From: Pseudomonas serbica
GTDB taxonomy: Bacteria; Pseudomonadota; Gammaproteobacteria; Pseudomonadales; Pseudomonadaceae
NCBI RefSeq assembly: GCF_028823535.1
Contig: NZ_JAQIYM010000006.1
Location: 124,001-188,000, forward strand
Direction of reading: 5' to 3'
DNA length: 64,000 bases
Positions 1-9,583 of the stretch are shown here, in pieces. Both the position numbers and the translations under genes were made by a program. The notes beneath the pieces were generated by a model that saw only the letters and a program-made list of their open reading frames with translations, made no database searches and had not been told where the DNA came from. Position 1 is the first letter of the stretch. Each line of letters begins with the position of its first letter.

Positions 1-2040
1 GTAGTAGAAGACGTCCTGTTGCTCTTCGGTCATCTTCTTCATGCCGTCCTGAATGATCACCGCCAGCTCGTAGCCGTAGGTTGGATCGTAGGTGCGGCAG
101 TTCGGGATGGTCGCGGCCAGCAGGTGGCTGTGACCGTCTTCGTGTTGCAGGCCTTCACCGTTCAGGGTGGTACGGCCGGCGGTGCCGCCGATCAGGAAGC
201 CACGGGTACGGCTGTCGCCAGCGGCCCAGGCCAGGTCGCCGATACGCTGGAAGCCGAACATCGAGTAGAAGATGTAGAACGGCAGCATTGGCTGGTTGTG
301 GCTGGAGTACGAAGTACCGGCAGCGATGAAGGAGCTCATGGCGCCCGCTTCGTTGATGCCTTCTTCGAGGATCTGGCCCTTCTTGTCTTCCTTGTAGAAC
401 ATCACCTGGTCTTTATCGACTGGCTCGTAGAGCTGGCCGACGGACGAGTAGATGCCCAACTGACGGAACATGCCTTCCATACCGAAGGTACGGGCTTCGT
501 CCGGGATGATCGGCACGATGCGCGGACCGATTTCCTTGTCCTTGACCAGTTGCGCGAGGATGCGCACGAAGGCCATGGTGGTGGAGATTTCACGATCGCC
601 CGAACCGTCGAGGATGGCCTTGAGGGTATCCAGTGGCGGAGTCGGAACGCTGAAGCTTTGTGCGCGGCGCTGTGGCACGAAACCGCCCAGTGCAGTGCGG
701 CGCTCGCTCAGGTAGCGGGCTTCGGCGCTGTTTGGCTCCGGCTTGAAGAACGGCAGGTTTTCCAGTTCTTCGTCTTTTACAGGGATGTCGAAACGATCAC
801 GGAACAACTTCAGGCTGTCGACATCGACTTTCTTGGTGTTGTGCGCAGTGTTTTTCGCTTCGCCGGCACCGGTGCCATAACCCTTGATGGTCTTGGCCAG
901 GATGACAGTCGGCTGTTCTTTGTGGTTGACCGCTTCGTGGTAAGCCGCATAGACCTTGTACGGGTCGTGGCCGCCACGGTTGAGTTTCCAGATTTCGTCG
1001 TCGGACAGGTCTTCGACCATCGCCTTGAGTTCTGGCGTGTTGAAGAAGTGTTCACGCACGAACGCGCCGTCTTTGGCTTTGTAGTTCTGGTACTCGCCGT
1101 CGATGACTTCGTCCATGCGGCGTTGCAGGATGCCGTCGACGTCCTTGGCCAGCAGTGGGTCCCAGAAACGGCCCCAGATAACTTTGGTCACGTTCCACTG
1201 GGCACCGCGGAATACGCCTTCGAGTTCCTGGATGATCTTGCCGTTGCCGCGAACCGGGCCATCGAGGCGCTGCAGGTTGCAGTTGATGACGAAGATCAGG
1301 TTGTCCAGCTTCTCGCGGCCAGCCAGGGAGATCGCGCCCAGGGATTCCGGCTCGTCGCACTCGCCGTCGCCCAGGAAGCACCAGACTTTCTGCTTGCCGG
1401 CAGGAATGAAGCCACGGGCTTCCAGGTACTTCATGAAGCGCGCCTGGTAGATCGCCTGGATCGGGCCCAGACCCATGGATACCGTCGGGAACTGCCAGAA
1501 GTCAGGCATCAGCCAAGGGTGCGGATAGGACGACAAGCCCTGGCCGTCGACTTCCTGGCGGAAGTTGTTCATCTGTTCTTCGCTGATGCGGCCTTCCATG
1601 AACGCACGGGCATAAACGCCTGGCGAGGTGTGGCCCTGGAAGTAGATCAGGTCACCGCCGTGTTCGTCGGTCGGGGCCTGGAAGAAGTAGTTGAAGCCGA
1701 TGTCATACAGGGTCGCACTGGAAGCGAAGCTGGAGATGTGACCGCCGAGGTCAGAATCTTTCAGGTTCGTACGCATTACCATGGCCATCGCGTTCCAGCG
1801 TACCAGCGAGCGAATGCGGCGTTCCATGAACAGGTCGCCAGGCATGCGTGCTTCGTGGGTTACCGGGATGGTGTTGCGGTAAGGCGTGGTGATGGCGTAA
1901 GGCAACTGCGAACCGCTGCGGGTCGCGAGTTCACCCATACGGGTCATCAGATAGTGAGCACGGTCTTCGCCTTCTTTGTCGAGAACCGATTCCAGGGCGT
2001 CCAGCCATTCCTGGGTTTCGACGGGATCGAGGTCTTGCAT
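1..2040 (-). CDS. aceE: Pyruvate dehydrogenase E1 component (3' end beyond window)
   Basis: Seen: the minus-strand frame opens at an ATG whose complement lies at 2038-2040, begins [12 protein letters not shown], and stays open to base 1, giving 680 residues. It contains the thiamine-diphosphate motif GDGECDEP...NCNLQ and the segment [18 protein letters not shown] ribosome site lies about 7 bases upstream. Known: homodimeric AceE-type E1 proteins are near 890 residues; they decarboxylate pyruvate and acetylate the lipoyl domain of E2 (AceF) in the cytoplasmic pyruvate dehydrogenase complex. The missing C-terminal ~200 residues and the expected aceF lie to the left of the window. Inferred: control from the paired palindromes 110-180 bases upstream. 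Confidence 0.97.
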   Translation of the reverse strand, partial: MQDLDPVETQEWLDALESVLDKEGEDRAHYLMTRMGELATRSGSQLPYAITTPYRNTIPVTHEARMPGDLFMERRIRSLVRWNAMAMVMRTNLKDSDLGGHISSFASSATLYDIGFNYFFQAPTDEHGGDLIYFQGHTSPGVYARAFMEGRISEEQMNNFRQEVDGQGLSSYPHPWLMPDFWQFPTVSMGLGPIQAIYQARFMKYLEARGFIPAGKQKVWCFLGDGECDEPESLGAISLAGREKLDNLIFVINCNLQRLDGPVRGNGKIIQELEGVFRGAQWNVTKVIWGRFWDPLLAKDVDGILQRRMDEVIDGEYQNYKAKDGAFVREHFFNTPELKAMVEDLSDDEIWKLNRGGHDPYKVYAAYHEAVNHKEQPTVILAKTIKGYGTGAGEAKNTAHNTKKVDVDSLKLFRDRFDIPVKDEELENLPFFKPEPNSAEARYLSERRTALGGFVPQRRAQSFSVPTPPLDTLKAILDGSGDREISTTMAFVRILAQLVKDKEIGPRIVPIIPDEARTFGMEGMFRQLGIYSSVGQLYEPVDKDQVMFYKEDKKGQILEEGINEAGAMSSFIAAGTSYSSHNQPMLPFYIFYSMFGFQRIGDLAWAAGDSRTRGFLIGGTAGRTTLNGEGLQHEDGHSHLLAATIPNCRTYDPTYGYELAVIIQDGMKKMTEEQQDVFYY

Positions 2041-2150
2041 GGCTTGCTCCAGGGCGGAAAGGCTACCAGAATCGGTTGCCTGAGTTAGCGACTGGCCTTG
2101 TGGGCAGACGTTATGAATTCTTGGATTGCCGATAGGTTGTTCCGGCGGTG

Positions 2151-2165
2151 TGTAGTTTTACTACA
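2151..2165. promoter_or_regulatory. Candidate operator 1, TGTAGTTTTACTACA
   Basis: Seen: perfect 6-bp arms around a TTT centre. It is repeated almost exactly (14 of 15 bases, inverted) 52 bases further on, centre to centre, close to five helical turns. Inferred: a dimeric repressor, possibly of GntR or TetR type, bound at two sites on the same DNA face and controlling aceE and perhaps glnE. The regulator is not in this window and the motif is not the E. coli PdhR sequence. Confidence 0.5.
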
Positions 2166-2203
2166 AATCATCCGGCATTTCAGCCTTGCTAATGTATATA
2201 CGA

Positions 2204-2217
2204 GTAGTAAAACTACA
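2204..2217. promoter_or_regulatory. Candidate operator 2, GTAGTAAAACTACA
   Basis: Seen: 5-bp arms GTAGT/ACTAC around AAA; with flanking bases it is the reverse complement of operator 1 at 14 of 15 positions. It overlaps the plausible -10 of a glnE-directed promoter. Inferred: partner of the site at 2151-2165, allowing cooperative or looped binding of one regulator. Confidence 0.5.
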
Positions 2218-2423
2218 GATGAGCGGCTTGTGGCCCCCGGCTGCGTTGTGAGAATAATCGTTAAGGTTGGTCTTTTACCAACCGAAAAAGGTGAAAGCTT
2301 GATGCTGGCTGCCAATAAAAAAGAATTTTCAGCTATTTCTAACTTTTGTTCGACACTCCTTCAGGTAGTGGGTTTGCGAGATTCACTACATGCAGCCCGT
2401 CACACGCCGATCAAGGATAGACC

Positions 2424-5363
2424 ATGAGCCTGCCTCCGCTTGCCGACCTGCCCGCCATTCTCTTGCCGTTTGTCACCCGTGCCGAGCAGTCGTTCCGTAC
2501 CGCGGTCAGCGCCCTGGACGATGACCATGGGCTGAGCGCCTGGCCCCCTGAACGCTGGGCGCAATTCGCTCGCGTCACCGCTGCCAGCGACTTCGTCACC
2601 GAACAAAGTGTGCGTGACCCCCTTCTGTTGCTGGCGCTGGTGCAGTCCGGTGAACTCGACCGCAGCTTCGCCCCTGGCGAGATGCGCGCGCAGATTGGCG
2701 CCGCCGTGGACGCCGCCGAAACAGACGATCAACTCGCACGGGCGTTGCGTCGTCAACGTGCGCGTCATCAGGTGCGGATCATCTGGCGCGACCTGACCCG
2801 CCAAGCCGATCTGGTGCAGACGTGTCGCGACCTCTCGGACATGGCCGATGCGAGCATCGACCTGGCCTATCAGTGGCTGTACGCCCGGCATTGCCAGCAG
2901 TTCGGCGTACCCACCGGCCGGCGCAGCGGCGAGCCGCAGCAGATGGTGGTGCTCGGCATGGGCAAGCTGGGTGCGGTGGAACTGAATCTGTCGTCGGACA
3001 TCGACTTGATCTTTGCCTACCCCGAAGGCGGTGAAACCGTCGGGGTCAAGCGCCCACTGGATAACCAGGAGTTTTTCATTCGTCTCGGCCAGCGCCTGAT
3101 CAAGGCCCTGGACCCGATGACCGTCGACGGCTTCGTGTTTCGCGTCGACATGCGCCTGCGCCCTTATGGTTCGTCGGGTGCGCTGGTACTGAGTTTCAAT
3201 GCGCTGGAGCAGTACTACCAGGACCAGGGGCGCGACTGGGAGCGCTACGCGATGATCAAGTCACGAGTGGTGGCTGGCGATCAAGTGGCCGGTGCGCAAC
3301 TGCAAGAGATGTTGCGACCCTTCGTATACCGACGCTATCTGGACTTTTCCGCCATCGAAGCGCTGCGCACCATGAAGCAGCTCATCCAGCAGGAAGTGCG
3401 GCGCAAGGGCATGGCGGACAATATCAAGCTTGGCTCCGGCGGCATCCGCGAGGTGGAGTTCATTGCCCAGGCCTTCCAGCTGATTCATGGCGGTCGAGAC
3501 CTGAGCCTGCAGCAGCGCCCACTATTAAAAGTGCTGAGTACGCTGGAAGGTCAAGGGTACCTGCCGCCAGCGGTGATCAATGAACTGCGCGAAGGTTACG
3601 AGTTCCTGAGATACACCGAGCATGCGATCCAGGCGATTGCCGATCGCCAGACGCAAATGCTGCCCGACGGCGCTCAGGACCAGGCGCGCATCGCCTTCAT
3701 GCTGGGCTTTGCCGACTGGTCGGCGTTCCATGAGCAATTGATGTACTGGCGTGGCCGGGTGGCCTGGCATTTCGGCCAGGTGATCGCCGATCCCGATGAG
3801 GAGCAGGGTGCCGAAAGCGAAGTCGTGGTGGGCGGTGAATGGCTGCCGTTGTGGGAGGAAGCCCAGGATGAAGAAGCCGCCTGCCGTCAGTTGCAGGAGG
3901 GCGGCTTCGCCGATGCCAGTAAAGCGTTGAAGGCGTTGGCCAGCTTGCGCGGCAGCCCGCAGTTGCGCGCCATGCAGCGTCTGGGGCGTGAACGCCTCGA
4001 TGCCTTTATCCCGCGCTTGCTGGCTCAGGCTGTAGAGCATGCCAACCCGGATCTGGTGCTGGAGCGGGTATTGCCACTGGTTGAAGCCGTGGCGCGCCGT
4101 TCTGCCTATCTGGTGCTGTTGACGGAAAATCCCGGCGCACTGCGACGCTTGCTGACCTTGTGCGCGGCGAGCCCGTGGATTGCCGAACAGATCACCCGCT
4201 TTCCGTTGCTGCTCGATGAGTTGCTCAACGAGGGCCGGCTGTTCAAGCCGCCGTTGGCACCGGAGCTGGCCGCCGAATTGCGCGAGCGCCTGACGCGGAT
4301 TCCCGAGGACGACCTCGAGCAGCAAATGGAAGCCTTGCGGCATTTCAAGCTGGCGCACCGGTTGCGGGTCGCCGCTTCGGAAATCGCCGGCAGCCTGCCA
4401 TTAATGAAAGTCAGCGATTACCTGACCTGGCTCGCCGAAGCGATCCTGGAGCAAGTGTTGGCCCTGGCCTGGCGGCAAACGGTCGCCAAGTACGGCACAC
4501 CGCTGCGCACCGACGGTACGTTGTGCGATCCCGGCTTCATCATTGTCGGTTATGGGAAAGTCGGTGGCCTGGAATTGGGGCATGGTTCGGACCTGGACCT
4601 GGTGTTCATCCATGATGGCGATCCACAGGCAGAAACCGACGGGCCGAAGTCGATCGATGGTGCGCAGTTTTTCACCCGGCTGGGGCAGCGGATCATTCAC
4701 CTGCTGACGGCGCAGACCAACTCCGGTCAGCTGTATGAAGTCGACATGCGCCTGCGGCCGTCAGGTGCATCCGGGCTGCTGGTGAGTTCGCTGGGGGCAT
4801 TTGCCCGCTATCAGGAAAATGAAGCCTGGACCTGGGAACATCAGGCGCTGGTAAGGGCGCGGGTGCTGGTCGGCAGCGAGGATGTCGGTCGGGCGTTCGA
4901 GCAGGTTCGCGCCTCGATCCTGGGCAAGGCACGCGATCTGCCGACCCTGCGCCAGGAGGTCAGCGAGATGCGTGCCAAGATGCGCGATAACCTGGGCAGC
5001 AAGAGTACCGCGGCCGGCACCGGGGCAAATGCCTTCGAAGTCTCGGCGCCCTTCGACCTCAAGCAGGACGCCGGAGGTATCGTCGATATTGAATTTATGG
5101 TGCAATACGCGGCCCTGGCGTGGTCCGAAACACACCCGCCATTGCTGCGCTGGACGGACAACATCCGCATTCTGGAAGAGCTGGAGAAGGCCGGGCTGAT
5201 GCCAGTCGAGGACGCCAGCCTGTTGCGTGAGGCTTATAAATCCTATCGCTCCGCCGCCCACCGGCAGGCCTTGCAGAAGGATGCCGGAGTGATACCGGGT
5301 GACCAGTTCGCGGACGAACGGCGACAGGTGATGCGGATCTGGCGTGAGCTGGGGCTAAGCTGA
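2424..5363 (+). CDS. glnE: Bifunctional glutamine synthetase adenylyltransferase/adenylyl-removing enzyme
   Basis: Seen: 979 residues, starting MSLPPLADLPAILL. Two nucleotidyltransferase cores are visible: GMGKLG...SSDIDLIFAY near residue 178 and GYGKVG...GSDLDLVFIHD near residue 708, each with the acidic metal-binding pair. Length fits the family (about 950-980). Known: the N-terminal half removes and the C-terminal half adds AMP on glutamine synthetase, under control of PII proteins, tuning nitrogen assimilation in the cytoplasm. ATG chosen because the alignment-like N-terminus begins here; the ribosome site AAGGATAG is modest. It is divergent from aceE and followed by a REP pair rather than a tightly linked gene. 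Confidence 0.96.
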   Translation: MSLPPLADLPAILLPFVTRAEQSFRTAVSALDDDHGLSAWPPERWAQFARVTAASDFVTEQSVRDPLLLLALVQSGELDRSFAPGEMRAQIGAAVDAAETDDQLARALRRQRARHQVRIIWRDLTRQADLVQTCRDLSDMADASIDLAYQWLYARHCQQFGVPTGRRSGEPQQMVVLGMGKLGAVELNLSSDIDLIFAYPEGGETVGVKRPLDNQEFFIRLGQRLIKALDPMTVDGFVFRVDMRLRPYGSSGALVLSFNALEQYYQDQGRDWERYAMIKSRVVAGDQVAGAQLQEMLRPFVYRRYLDFSAIEALRTMKQLIQQEVRRKGMADNIKLGSGGIREVEFIAQAFQLIHGGRDLSLQQRPLLKVLSTLEGQGYLPPAVINELREGYEFLRYTEHAIQAIADRQTQMLPDGAQDQARIAFMLGFADWSAFHEQLMYWRGRVAWHFGQVIADPDEEQGAESEVVVGGEWLPLWEEAQDEEAACRQLQEGGFADASKALKALASLRGSPQLRAMQRLGRERLDAFIPRLLAQAVEHANPDLVLERVLPLVEAVARRSAYLVLLTENPGALRRLLTLCAASPWIAEQITRFPLLLDELLNEGRLFKPPLAPELAAELRERLTRIPEDDLEQQMEALRHFKLAHRLRVAASEIAGSLPLMKVSDYLTWLAEAILEQVLALAWRQTVAKYGTPLRTDGTLCDPGFIIVGYGKVGGLELGHGSDLDLVFIHDGDPQAETDGPKSIDGAQFFTRLGQRIIHLLTAQTNSGQLYEVDMRLRPSGASGLLVSSLGAFARYQENEAWTWEHQALVRARVLVGSEDVGRAFEQVRASILGKARDLPTLRQEVSEMRAKMRDNLGSKSTAAGTGANAFEVSAPFDLKQDAGGIVDIEFMVQYAALAWSETHPPLLRWTDNIRILEELEKAGLMPVEDASLLREAYKSYRSAAHRQALQKDAGVIPGDQFADERRQVMRIWRELGLS

Positions 5364-5393
5364 AATACGGTATTTGCAACACCGAATACCCAA

Positions 5394-5484
5394 TGTGGGA
5401 GCGAGCCTGCTCGCGATGAGGCCGTCACATCCAGCATCTATGCTGATGGTCATGCCGCTTTCGCGAGCAGGCTCGCTCCCACAG
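5394..5484. repeat. REP pair (REPIN), GTGGGAGCGAGCCTGCTCGCGA type
   Basis: Seen: TGTGGGAGCGAGCCTGCTCG at the left is repeated in inverted orientation at the right end, separated by about 45 bases. Known: Pseudomonas REPINs are non-autonomous elements mobilised by RAYT transposases; they can also stop transcription or limit mRNA decay. No RAYT gene is in this window. It sits between glnE and waaF. Confidence 0.85.
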
Positions 5485-5517
5485 TAGATTTGCAGTGTTT
5501 TGTAGAATTCACGAGGC

Positions 5518-5537
5518 GGGGAGGCGTAGGCCTCCCC
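5518..5537. terminator. Hairpin GGGGAGGC-GTAG-GCCTCCCC before waaF
   Basis: Seen: a perfect 8-bp GC-rich stem with a 4-base loop, followed by GGTTCGTTTA and then the waaF start 20 bases later. There is no clear U run, so termination of glnE transcripts is only one reading. It could equally be a structured waaF 5' leader. Confidence 0.4.
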
Positions 5538-5557
5538 GGTTCGTTTATGGAAACCAC

Positions 5558-6592
5558 ATGAAAATTCTGATCGTTGGGCCCAGTTGGGTCGGTGACATGG
5601 TGATGGCGCAGACACTGTTTCAGTGCCTCAAGCAACGCCACCCGCAATGCGAAATCGACGTGCTGGCCCCCGAGTGGAGCCGGCCGATTCTTGAGCGCAT
5701 GCCCGAAGTTCGCCAGGCCTTGAGCTTCCCGCTCGGCCACGGCGCACTGGAGTTGGCGACGCGTCGGCGCATCGGCAAATCCCTGGCTGGCCAGTACGAC
5801 CAGGCGATCCTGCTGCCCAATTCCCTGAAGTCGGCGCTGGTGCCGTTCTTTGCCGGCATCCCCAAGCGCACCGGCTGGCGCGGCGAGTTCCGCTACGGCC
5901 TGCTCAACGACGTGCGTACGCTGGACAAAGAACGTTACCCGCTGATGATCGAGCGCTTCATGGCCCTGGCCTACGAGCCGGGCGTTGAACTGCCCAAGCC
6001 ATACCCGCGCCCGAGCCTGCGGATCGATCCGGTGACTCGCGAAGCGGCATTGGCCAAGTTTGGCCTGGCCCTGGATCGCCCGGTGTTGGCCCTGTGCCCC
6101 GGCGCCGAGTTCGGCGAGTCCAAGCGCTGGCCGTCCGAGCACTACGCCAAGGTCGCTGAAGCGAAGATTCGCGAGGGCTGGCAAGTCTGGCTGTTCGGCT
6201 CGAAAAACGATCATGCCGTGGGTGAAGACATCCGTTCGCGGCTGATTCCCGGCTTGCGTGAAGAGTCGGTGAACCTCAGTGGCGGTACCTCGTTGGCCGA
6301 GGCCATCGACTTGCTGTCCTGCGCCGATTCGGTGGTGTCCAACGACTCTGGCCTGATGCACGTTGCCGCCGCGCTGAACCGCCCGCTGGTGGCGGTCTAC
6401 GGTTCGACGTCACCGGGCTTCACGCCGCCGCTGGCCGAACATGTCGAGATCGTGCGCCTGGGCATCGAATGCAGCCCATGCTTCGACCGCACCTGCCGAT
6501 TCGGCCATTACAACTGCCTGCGCCAGCTCATGCCGCAAGCGGTGAACGAAGCCTTGCAGCGGTTGCAAGGCACTGTGGTCGAGGTCAAATAG
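5558..6592 (+). CDS. waaF: ADP-heptose:LPS heptosyltransferase II
   Basis: Seen: 344 residues from ATG (MKILIVGPSWVGDMVMAQ), with the GT9 hallmarks: GDMVMAQ near the N-terminus, CPGAEFGESKRWP for donor binding, and NDSGLMHVAAAL. A longer frame upstream covers the REP-derived leader and is not convincing. Known: WaaF adds the second L-glycero-D-manno-heptose to inner-core LPS at the cytoplasmic face of the inner membrane, using ADP-heptose made through HldE (25.3 kb). It opens a run of eight close or overlapping genes; waaC starts 1 base after its stop. Confidence 0.95.
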   Translation: MKILIVGPSWVGDMVMAQTLFQCLKQRHPQCEIDVLAPEWSRPILERMPEVRQALSFPLGHGALELATRRRIGKSLAGQYDQAILLPNSLKSALVPFFAGIPKRTGWRGEFRYGLLNDVRTLDKERYPLMIERFMALAYEPGVELPKPYPRPSLRIDPVTREAALAKFGLALDRPVLALCPGAEFGESKRWPSEHYAKVAEAKIREGWQVWLFGSKNDHAVGEDIRSRLIPGLREESVNLSGGTSLAEAIDLLSCADSVVSNDSGLMHVAAALNRPLVAVYGSTSPGFTPPLAEHVEIVRLGIECSPCFDRTCRFGHYNCLRQLMPQAVNEALQRLQGTVVEVK

Positions 6593-6593
6593 T

Positions 6594-7655
6594 TTGCGGG
6601 TACTGCTGATCAAGACTTCATCGCTGGGCGACGTGATTCATGCGCTGCCCGCGCTGACCGACGCCTCGCGGGCCATCCCCGGCATCACGTTCGACTGGGT
6701 GGTGGAAGAAGGCTTTGCCGAAATTCCGACCTGGCACCCGGCGGTGGGCAAGGTGATTCCGGTGGCGATCCGTCGCTGGCGCAAGAACATCTGGCAGACC
6801 ATCAAGAGTGGCGAGTGGAAGCGCTTCAAACAGAGCGTTCGCGCCACGAAATACGATTTGGTCATCGATGCCCAGGGCCTGCTGAAAAGCGCTTTGCTCA
6901 CCCGGTATGTGAAAGCACCGGTGGCCGGACTCGATAAAAGTTCGGCGCGCGAGCCCCTCGCCGCACGGTTCTATAACCGGCGCCTGGCGGTTGCCCGCGG
7001 CCAGCACGCGGTAGAGCGGGTGCGTCAGTTGTTCGCCATCGCCCTGGGGTATGACTTGCCCAAGGGCCTGGGCGACTACGGCCTGAGCGTCGAGCGCCTG
7101 GTGGAACTGCCGCGCAAGAATCCGTATGTGCTGTTCCTGCATGGCACCACCTGGGACACCAAGCACTGGCCCGAAGCCTACTGGCGCGAGCTGACCGAAC
7201 GGGTCGGTTATCTCGGAGTGGGCGTCAAGCTGCCGTGGGGCAACGCGGCGGAAAAGGCCCGCGCCGAGCGCATCGCTGCCGGCTTCAAGCACGCCGAGGT
7301 ATTGCCGAAGCTGAACCTGGCCGGGGTCGGCAAGGTGCTGGCCGGCGCGCAAGCCTGTGTAGCGGTGGATACCGGCCTCGGTCACCTGGCCGCGGCGCTG
7401 GATGTGCCGACGCTGTCGCTGTTCGGCCCGACCAACCCGGGCCTGACCGGGGCCTACGGCAAGTCGCAGATTCACCTGGCCAGCGACTTCCCCTGCGCGC
7501 CGTGCTTGCAAAAGAAATGCACTTATCAACCGACGGCCGAAGATGCCAGTCGTTTTGACTTGAAGCGCGAGTGGCCATTGTGCTTCACGCGTCTGAATCC
7601 CGAGCGTGTCGCGAGCCGACTGAGCACGTTATTACTGGCTGAGGAGCTGCGCTGA
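6594..7655 (+). CDS. waaC: LPS heptosyltransferase I
   Basis: Seen: 353 residues starting at TTG (MRVLLIKTSSLGDVIHALPAL), a second GT9 protein with the SLGDVIHALPA signature, HGTTWDTKHWP and VDTGLGHLAAAL. TTG is chosen because the conserved N-terminal strand RVLLIKTSS begins there and no ATG or GTG lies upstream within the gap. Known: WaaC transfers the first heptose to Kdo2-lipid A. It overlaps the next gene by one base (TGATG), so translation is probably coupled. Confidence 0.95.
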   Translation: MRVLLIKTSSLGDVIHALPALTDASRAIPGITFDWVVEEGFAEIPTWHPAVGKVIPVAIRRWRKNIWQTIKSGEWKRFKQSVRATKYDLVIDAQGLLKSALLTRYVKAPVAGLDKSSAREPLAARFYNRRLAVARGQHAVERVRQLFAIALGYDLPKGLGDYGLSVERLVELPRKNPYVLFLHGTTWDTKHWPEAYWRELTERVGYLGVGVKLPWGNAAEKARAERIAAGFKHAEVLPKLNLAGVGKVLAGAQACVAVDTGLGHLAAALDVPTLSLFGPTNPGLTGAYGKSQIHLASDFPCAPCLQKKCTYQPTAEDASRFDLKREWPLCFTRLNPERVASRLSTLLLAEELR

Positions 7656-8776
7656 TGCAATTGGCATTTGTCCTGTACAAATACTTTCCCTTTGGTGGCC
7701 TGCAGCGCGATTTCATGCGCATCGCCCTGGAGTGCCAGAAGCGCGGCCACCAGATCCGCGTCTATACGCTGATCTGGGAAGGCGAGGTGCCACCGGGTTT
7801 CGAAGTGCTGGTGGCGCCGGTCAAGGCCTTCTTCAACCATCGACGCAACGAAAAGCTCACCGAGTGGATGGAAGCGGACCTGGCCAAGCGGCCGGTGGAC
7901 CGCTTGATCGGCTTCAACAAGATGCCGGGCCTGGATGTCTACTACGCTGCCGACGGCTGCTTCGAAGACAAGGCGCAGAACCTGCGCAACTCGCTGTACC
8001 GCCGTTGGGGTCGCTATCGCCACTTCGCCGAATACGAGCGGGCGGTGTTCGCCAAAGAGGCGAAGACTGAAGTGCTGATGATCTCCGAGGTCCAGCAACC
8101 GCTGTTCATCAAGCATTACGATACGCCGCTGGAGCGCTTCCACCTGCTGCCGCCAGGCATTGCCCAGGACCGTCGTCGGCCAGCGGATGCGGACGAAATT
8201 CGCGCCGGGTTCCGCGCCGAATTCAATCTTGAGGACGATGACTTGCTGCTGGTGCAGATCGGCTCCGGGTTCAAGACCAAGGGCGTGGATCGCAGCCTCA
8301 AGGCCCTGGCCGCTTTGCCCGCTGATCTGAAGAAACGCACCCGGCTGTTTGTAATTGGCCAGGACGACCCCAAATTGTTCCAGATGCAGAGCGCCACGCT
8401 GGGGCTCGGCGACAACGTGACGTTCCTCAAGGGCCGCAGCGATATTCCGCGCTTCCTGTTGGGCGCCGATCTGTTGATCCACCCGGCCTACAACGAAAAC
8501 ACCGGCACCGTGCTGCTCGAAGCGCTGGTGGCCGGGTTGCCGGTGCTGGTGAGCGCGGTCTGCGGCTACGCCCATTACATTGCCGAAGCCGACGCTGGCC
8601 TGGTATTGGACGAGCCGTTTGATCAAGCCCAGCTGACACAGTACCTGACCGGTATGTTGAACGACGCTCAAGCAAGGGCGGCCTGGAGCCGCAACGGTGT
8701 GGCCTTCGCCGAGACGGCCGACCTCTACAGCATGCCGCAGCATGCGGCCGATGTGATTCTGGCGGAGCACGCTTAA
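7655..8776 (+). CDS. waaG: LPS core glucosyltransferase I
   Basis: Seen: 373 residues, GT-B fold of the GT4 family: N-terminal YKYFPFGGLQRDF, donor-site VQIGSGFKTKGVDRS, and the EX7E-like AYNENTGTVLLEALVAGLPVL. Known: WaaG adds the first hexose to heptose II of the LPS core; in P. aeruginosa the equivalent adds galactosamine, so the exact sugar cannot be read from sequence. It sits between waaC and waaP in the same order as other pseudomonads and overlaps waaC by one base. Confidence 0.93.
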   Translation: MQLAFVLYKYFPFGGLQRDFMRIALECQKRGHQIRVYTLIWEGEVPPGFEVLVAPVKAFFNHRRNEKLTEWMEADLAKRPVDRLIGFNKMPGLDVYYAADGCFEDKAQNLRNSLYRRWGRYRHFAEYERAVFAKEAKTEVLMISEVQQPLFIKHYDTPLERFHLLPPGIAQDRRRPADADEIRAGFRAEFNLEDDDLLLVQIGSGFKTKGVDRSLKALAALPADLKKRTRLFVIGQDDPKLFQMQSATLGLGDNVTFLKGRSDIPRFLLGADLLIHPAYNENTGTVLLEALVAGLPVLVSAVCGYAHYIAEADAGLVLDEPFDQAQLTQYLTGMLNDAQARAAWSRNGVAFAETADLYSMPQHAADVILAEHA

Positions 8777-9583
8777 ATGAAGTTGATGCTGGCTGAACCG
8801 TTCAAGAGCCTTTGGGCCGGACGCGACCCGTTCGCCGAAGTCGAAGGCTTGCAGGGCGAGGTGTACCGCGAGCTCGAAGCTCGCCGTACCCTGCGTACCG
8901 AGGTGAACGGCAATGGGTTTTTCGTGAAGATTCACCGTGGCATCGGCTGGGGTGAGATTTTCAAGAACCTGCTCACCGCCAAGCTGCCGGTGCTGGGAGC
9001 CGGCCAGGAATGGAAGGCCATCCAGCGCCTGCAGGAAGTCGGCGTGCCGACCATGACCGCCGTCGCTTATGGCGAAAAGGGCAGCAACCCGGCCGACCAG
9101 CATTCATTTATCGTCACCGAAGAGCTGGCGCCAACCGTCAGCCTCGAAGACTTCAGCATCAACTGGATCAAGCAGCCGCCCGAGCCAACGCTCAAGCGTG
9201 CGCTGATCGCTGAAGTGGCACGCATGACCGGCATGATGCACCGTGCCGGGGTCAACCATCGCGACTGTTACATCTGCCACTTCCTGCTGCACACCGACAA
9301 GCCGGTGACCGCGGACGATTTCAAACTCTCGGTGATCGACCTGCACCGCGCCCAGACCCGCCCGGCGATCACCTCGCGCTGGCGTAACAAGGATCTGGCG
9401 GCGCTGTATTTTTCCGCCCTGGACATCGGCCTGACCCGGCGCGACAAACTGCGTTTCCTCAAAGGCTATTTCCAGCAACCGCTGCGACAGATCCTGAGCG
9501 AAGAAGCAGGGCTTTTGAGCTGGCTCGAAGGCAAGGCCAACAAGCTTTACGAGCGTAAACAGCGATACGGAGACGCGCTCTGA
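8777..9583 (+). CDS. waaP: LPS core heptose(I) kinase
   Basis: Seen: 268 residues with a eukaryotic-like kinase core: VKIHRG lysine motif near residue 50, catalytic NHRDCYICHF near residue 158, and VIDLHRAQTR in the DFG position. Known: WaaP phosphorylates heptose I of the inner core. In P. aeruginosa it is reported to be essential, and core phosphates stabilise the outer membrane through divalent cations. ATG follows the waaG stop directly; its own stop overlaps the next start by one base. Confidence 0.95.
   Translation: MKLMLAEPFKSLWAGRDPFAEVEGLQGEVYRELEARRTLRTEVNGNGFFVKIHRGIGWGEIFKNLLTAKLPVLGAGQEWKAIQRLQEVGVPTMTAVAYGEKGSNPADQHSFIVTEELAPTVSLEDFSINWIKQPPEPTLKRALIAEVARMTGMMHRAGVNHRDCYICHFLLHTDKPVTADDFKLSVIDLHRAQTRPAITSRWRNKDLAALYFSALDIGLTRRDKLRFLKGYFQQPLRQILSEEAGLLSWLEGKANKLYERKQRYGDAL

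Larger units (their letters stand above)
2041..2423. other. Divergent aceE/glnE regulatory region, no gene
   Basis: Seen: 383 bases between divergent starts. It holds two near-identical palindromes (2151-2165 and 2204-2217). A plus-strand promoter-like pair, TTGCTA (2186-2191) and TAAAAC (2208-2213) with 16 bases between, has its -10 inside the second palindrome. Short open frames on both strands here (76 and 109 codons) have no recognisable motif and no good ribosome site, so I do not call them genes. The stretch is visibly AT-richer than its flanks, as promoter regions usually are. Confidence 0.6.

Noticed and set aside
19..2088. 689-codon plus-strand open frame over aceE
   Set aside because: It mirrors the aceE coding strand. 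The minus-strand translation gives clear pyruvate dehydrogenase E1 motifs, while this frame has none.
2085..2427. 76-codon minus and 109-codon plus frames between aceE and glnE
   Set aside because: No motif, no good ribosome site, and they lie over palindromes and promoter-like sequence.
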